DNA of 33,326 nt from Actinacidiphila oryziradicis (GTDB lineage Bacteria > Actinomycetota > Actinomycetes > Streptomycetales > Streptomycetaceae): contig NZ_SUMC01000079.1 in the NCBI RefSeq assembly GCF_005047355.1, positions 1 to 33,326 of the forward strand, in the 5' to 3' direction. A model generated the notes under the pieces. It was not told the DNA's origin. It searched no databases and worked only from the letters and a program-made list of their open reading frames with translations. Positions 31,210 to 33,326 of the stretch are shown here, one piece after another (position 1 is the first letter of the stretch; each line of letters starts with the position of its first letter). The position numbers and the translations under genes were made by a program.

Positions 31210-31627
31210 TTGGTGGCGGTCAAGGCGATGGGCTGGGCGCACTCGTTTCCCGTGCCGGGAGGGGTGCGCGCCGGGCGCCAGCGGACACGCAGGCATCTGG
31301 AGTCCCTGCCGTGGACGGCTGCTGAGCCGGAGACGGTGGACGCTGTCGTCCTGCCGTGTCCGAGCTGCTCACCAATGCTCACGTCCACGCGCACAGCGAT
31401 GCGGATCTGGTTCTTACCCGGGACGGCGACTGCCTTCATGTGAGCGTCCATGACGAGGATCCGACGCTGCTGCGGCAGCGTGACCCGGAGGTGGGCGAGG
31501 TGTCCGGCCGGGGAGTAGGGATCGTGCGGATGCTCGCCGACGAGGGGGGATGACGTGTCAGCGGCACGGCAAGACGGTGACGGCGTGCTTCCGCCCGGCC
31601 GACGCTGACCGGTACAGCGGCAGCTGA
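31210..31627 (+). pseudogene. RsbW-like ATP-binding (anti-sigma kinase type) gene, frameshifted
   Basis: The gene encodes a Streptomyces HATPase_c_2 protein of about 140 residues. From TTG/GTG at 31210/31213: V-A-V-K-A-M-G-W-A-H-S-F-P-V, W-T-A-A-E-P-E-T-V-D-A-V-V-L. After a base loss near 31358: V-S-E-L-L-T-N-A-H-V-H-A-H-S (the N-box), H-V-S-V-H-D-E-D-P and G-R-G-V-G-I-V-R-M-L-A-D-E (the G-box). After another indel near 31548: M-T-C-Q-R-H-G-K-T-V-T-A-C-F-R-P to TGA 31625-31627. Two frame changes would prevent a full product. Confidence 0.75.
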
Positions 31628-31637
31628 GCTCTGCTGC

Positions 31638-31950
31638 TTCGTCGCGCAGCTGCCGCTCACGATCCGGCAGTGCTGGTACGCGCTGGTCTCTCCGACGGCG
31701 TGCTGGTCAAGGAGGAGCGCACCTACAAGCGGCTGGTGGAAGTGCTCGGCATGGCGCGCCACTGCGGCCGCATCCCGTGTGAGGCCCTGCGCGACGACAC
31801 GGCGATCAGCGCGGAACCGGCCGCCTACGACGACGGGCCCGGGCACTTCCCCACGACGCTGCTCGCGGCCGCCCGGGACTTCCGCCTGGACCGGCGGACC
31901 GGACAGCAGGTGCGCCTGGACTGGCCCAGGTGGGGCGAGCGAGCCATCAA
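31638..31950 (+). pseudogene. Conserved Streptomyces hypothetical, fragment
   Basis: The sequence L-P-L-T-I-R-Q-C-W-Y-A-L-V (one frame), then G-V-L-V-K-E-E-R-T-Y-K-R-L-V-E-V-L-G-M-A-R and P-C-E-A-L-R-D-D-T-A-I-S (another frame), matches the N-terminal part of a protein often seen in Streptomyces accessory regions (R-Q-x-F-Y-x-L-V ... E-K-T-E-x-A-Y-K-R-L-V-E-x-L). Its function is unknown to me; some relatives continue into a Toprim-like region. It ends without that part near 31950. Confidence 0.45.
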
Positions 31951-32074
31951 TCGACCTCGAAAGGGCCTCCGGTGGAGGGCTACTGCTCCCGCAGTCGCCA
32001 GAATCGACCTCGTGTGGAGATTGTTTTCGCCCTGGACCATTACTGACCCACGCTCCTAGGCACCATGCCCACCA

Positions 32075-32180
32075 TCGAGCCTGGACACCCAGCAGGTCAC
32101 CGTCCTCGGCGACGCCATCCACAACAGGTGCCCTATGGCCGGCATCGGCGCCCCAGTCCTGCAGCACCGGACGCGGCATG
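32075..32180 (+). pseudogene. FAD-dependent monooxygenase, C-terminal motif fragment
   Basis: One frame reads Q-Q-V-T-V-L-G-D-A-I-H-N-R-C-P-M-A-G-I-G-A. This is the conserved G-D-A-x-H-x-x-x-P-x-x-G-x-G flavin ribityl-binding motif of aromatic-hydroxylase-type FAD monooxygenases. Only about 35 codons survive; neither the GxGxxG start nor the DG motif is seen nearby. A relic. Confidence 0.55.
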
Positions 32181-32294
32181 TGCTTGTGCCCTGTCTCCAG
32201 CCGTGCCCACCCGATTCGCCTCCGCACCGGCAAAGAACGGTGCCGTCACGGTCAGCGCCTGGACCACCGCTTCGTGGGAGCCGGTGGACAGGGG

Positions 32295-32326
32295 TCCGGG
32301 TGCCCGAAGACTCTCGGGCACCCGGA
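32295..32326 (-). terminator. Perfect 13-bp stem terminator
   Basis: TCCGGGTGCCCGA, six bases (AGACTC), TCGGGCACCCGGA: a perfect 13-base-pair stem. It lies 53 bases beyond the stop codon of the minus-strand Gly-rich gene, the position of a factor-independent terminator in high-GC genomes, which often lack a long U-tract. Confidence 0.7.
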
Positions 32327-32378
32327 TCAAGCAGCGGGAAAATGCTGCGTGCTGACGGTGGGCTGCACTGTGCCCGGC

Positions 32379-32672
32379 CTACCAGCGGCCGCCGTGACCC
32401 CAGCCACCGTGACCCCAGCCGCCGTGACCCCAGCCACCGCCCCAGCCGTGGCCCCAGCCGCCGTAGCCCCAGCCGTCGCCGTAGCCCCAGCCGTAGCCGT
32501 CGCCCCAGCCGCCGCCCCAGTTGGGGCTGTGGGCCGCAGCTACCACCGCGGTGGACGGCGCGTGGGTAGTGGCCTGGTTGGTGGCCGCGCTAGCGCCGGC
32601 CGAAGCTCCGAGAGCGATGACAGGCGCCGCGCATACCGCGGCAACCACTCGCCTGATCTTGGACGCGCGCAT
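32379..32672 (-). CDS. Secreted Gly/Trp/His-rich repeat protein
   Basis: A 97-residue exported protein. Start ATG (complement of 32670-32672) preceded by GAAGGGGG. The signal peptide has K-I-R-R then a hydrophobic core, ending A-S-A-A near residue 30. The mature part begins with a short Thr/Ala-rich stretch and then about 48 residues of almost only Gly, Trp, Tyr, His and Asp: G-Y-G-W-G-Y-G-D-G-W and a triple G-G-W-G-H repeat near the C-terminus. It has no Cys and no enzyme motif. Short Gly/aromatic/His repeats suggest an unstructured, self-associating or metal-binding surface peptide. Flanked by a terminator downstream and divergent from a TetR gene with a palindrome between. Confidence 0.75.
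   Translation of the reverse strand: MRASKIRRVVAAVCAAPVIALGASAGASAATNQATTHAPSTAVVAAAHSPNWGGGWGDGYGWGYGDGWGYGGWGHGWGGGWGHGGWGHGGWGHGGRW
32394..32438. repeat. Three tandem 15-bp repeats in the Gly-rich gene
   Basis: GTGACCCCAGCCACC, GTGACCCCAGCCGCC and GTGACCCCAGCCACC follow one another without gaps and encode the G-G-W-G-H units on the minus strand. Less regular copies continue to about 32520. Near-identical DNA allows copy number to change by slippage or recombination. Confidence 0.8.
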
Positions 32673-32833
32673 GATGCCCCCTTCTTCCCAGGGGTTGAGT
32701 ATCGGTTCCTCGCGCCGGAGTGACCGGCGCTCCTGCGCATCAGATCCCGCGCGCGGATCCGGTGCACCATGGTCCGCCCGCCGAACCGGACCACTCGTAC
32801 GAGCCGTAGCGGTCCTGCTCTCCGGCAGACCCA

Positions 32834-32853
32834 GCCATTTAGGAATAAATGGC
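32834..32853. promoter_or_regulatory. Palindromic operator candidate between Gly-rich and TetR genes
   Basis: Arms GCCATTT and AAATGGC, perfectly complementary, around AGGAAT. It lies in an unusually AT-rich spacer (about 32830-32960), 112 bases before the TetR start and 162 before the divergent gene's start. A second inverted repeat, TGGAG-N6-CTCCA, follows at 32861-32876. Size and symmetry suit TetR-family binding. Confidence 0.55.
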
Positions 32854-32964
32854 GCAGCTATGGAGTTACACCTCCAGGGAACGAAACGCTCCGTATCGCC
32901 AAAGTAAGTCTCATATCGGTCTAAAGTCAATCAAAACCATAGGAATCTATAAGAGGGGCATAAG

Positions 32965-33326
32965 GTGATCACTCCTGGACGGCCGTGCGCCCACCAGGAC
33001 CCTTGCCTGCCCGACCGGAACGGCGACCCCGATCTTGCCTCGGCACCCTCCAGGCGGCGCAGCCAGCAGTCCCACCAAGCCGTCCTCCAAGCCACCGTGG
33101 CCCTGCTGAACGAGGTCGGCTACCGGCGCCTGTCCTTCGAAGGCGTGGCCCGCCGCGCCGGGGTCGGCAAGGCCACCATCTACCGCTGGTGGCCGAACAA
33201 GGCCGCACTGGTGATAGAAGCCCTCAACGGAGAAGTCCCGCTTCGCCCCCTCCCCGACACCGGGGACCTGGAAGCCGACCTGCGCACCGCCATCCGGCTC
33301 ACCGTCGAGATCACCTCGGCCATGCC
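32965..33326 (+). CDS. TetR-family regulator (runs off the window end)
   Basis: GTG 32965 with AAGAGGGG nine bases upstream opens a frame that stays open to the window end (about 120 codons). After a basic Ser/Arg leader of about 30 residues comes a TetR HTH: V-L-Q-A-T-V-A-L-L-N-E-V-G-Y, then L-S-F-E-G-V-A-R-R-A-G-V-G-K and A-T-I-Y-R-W-W-P-N-K-A-A-L-V. The next residues (G-D-L-E-A-D-L-R-T-A-I-R-L) begin the ligand domain of the TetR_C group often found with W-W-P-N-K motifs. It diverges from the Gly-rich secreted protein gene and may control it and itself through the palindromes in the spacer. Confidence 0.85.
   Translation, partial: MITPGRPCAHQDPCLPDRNGDPDLASAPSRRRSQQSHQAVLQATVALLNEVGYRRLSFEGVARRAGVGKATIYRWWPNKAALVIEALNGEVPLRPLPDTGDLEADLRTAIRLTVEITSAM

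Noticed and set aside
32390..32520. Possible CRISPR-like or tandem repeat array
   Set aside because: The 15-base repeats have no spacers and are explained as codons of the Gly/Trp/His-rich protein.
1..33326. tRNA, rRNA, CRISPR array, riboswitch or replication origin
   Set aside because: I saw no cloverleaf with conserved tRNA bases, no rRNA-like sequence, no spaced repeats and no iteron or DnaA-box cluster.

Overview
The window is high-GC actinobacterial DNA, very probably Streptomyces. The signs are strong G/C bias at third codon positions, frequent GTG/TTG starts with GGAGG-type ribosome binding sites, and the gene families present (UTRA-type GntR, MmyB-like XRE, AraC, RsbW-like ATPase, IS481/IS1380/IS5 relics, twin-arginine exported amidase, DUF556). 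The large number of truncated, frameshifted and mutually inserted gene pieces suggests an accessory region such as a chromosome arm or plasmid. That location is inferred.

Layout. Bases 1-5960 are mostly wreckage: a helicase-associated-domain tail, two truncated AraC regulators, three transposase relics (two IS5-type, one IS481-type), a broken zinc-peptidase-like gene and a serine-hydrolase tail. Two genes in this part look intact: an OlsB-type N-acyltransferase (2226-2972) and a small ABM monooxygenase (4249-4581). Bases 5965-9205 hold two SDR genes, each divergent from a regulator. The first regulator (TetR) is broken, while two copies of a TGGACC-type palindrome remain in the shared promoter. 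The second (XRE/MmyB-like) is intact. Bases 9490-10092 hold a Fic/Doc-like toxin gene behind a frameshifted antitoxin gene, and 10372-11895 a secreted M1-type metallopeptidase.

Bases 12606-21322 form an intact catabolic/uptake locus. A Tat-exported amidase (minus strand) diverges from seven co-directional genes: isochorismatase-like amidohydrolase, dienelactone-hydrolase-like enzyme, ABC permease, ABC ATPase, MFS transporter, GntR/UTRA regulator and a lipoprotein substrate-binding protein, several with ATGA/GTGA overlaps. The layout suggests hydrolysis of an amide outside the cell, import of the product and further breakdown inside under GntR control.

Bases 21323-26000 are a second graveyard: pieces of a MinD-like ATPase, aldo/keto reductase, IS1380 transposase, IclR regulator, ferredoxin-reductase-like enzyme, rhodanese, P450, NDH-2 and SDR lie head to tail, with one intact sulfite-oxidase-like gene (23962-25050).

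Bases 26544-29817 contain the most interesting set: a homologue of the methanofuran enzyme MfnB (DUF556, furan ring formation from glyceraldehyde-3-phosphate) in a tight operon with an aldehyde dehydrogenase and a zinc alcohol dehydrogenase, and without the aminotransferase that follows MfnB in methanogens. This predicts a small oxidised furan (furan alcohol, aldehyde or carboxylate) as product. A TIGR00027-type methyltransferase follows at 30090-30998. After further relics (RsbW-like ATPase, a conserved hypothetical, an FAD monooxygenase tail) the window ends with a secreted Gly/Trp/His-rich repeat protein divergent from a TetR regulator that runs off the end, with a clear palindromic operator candidate between them.
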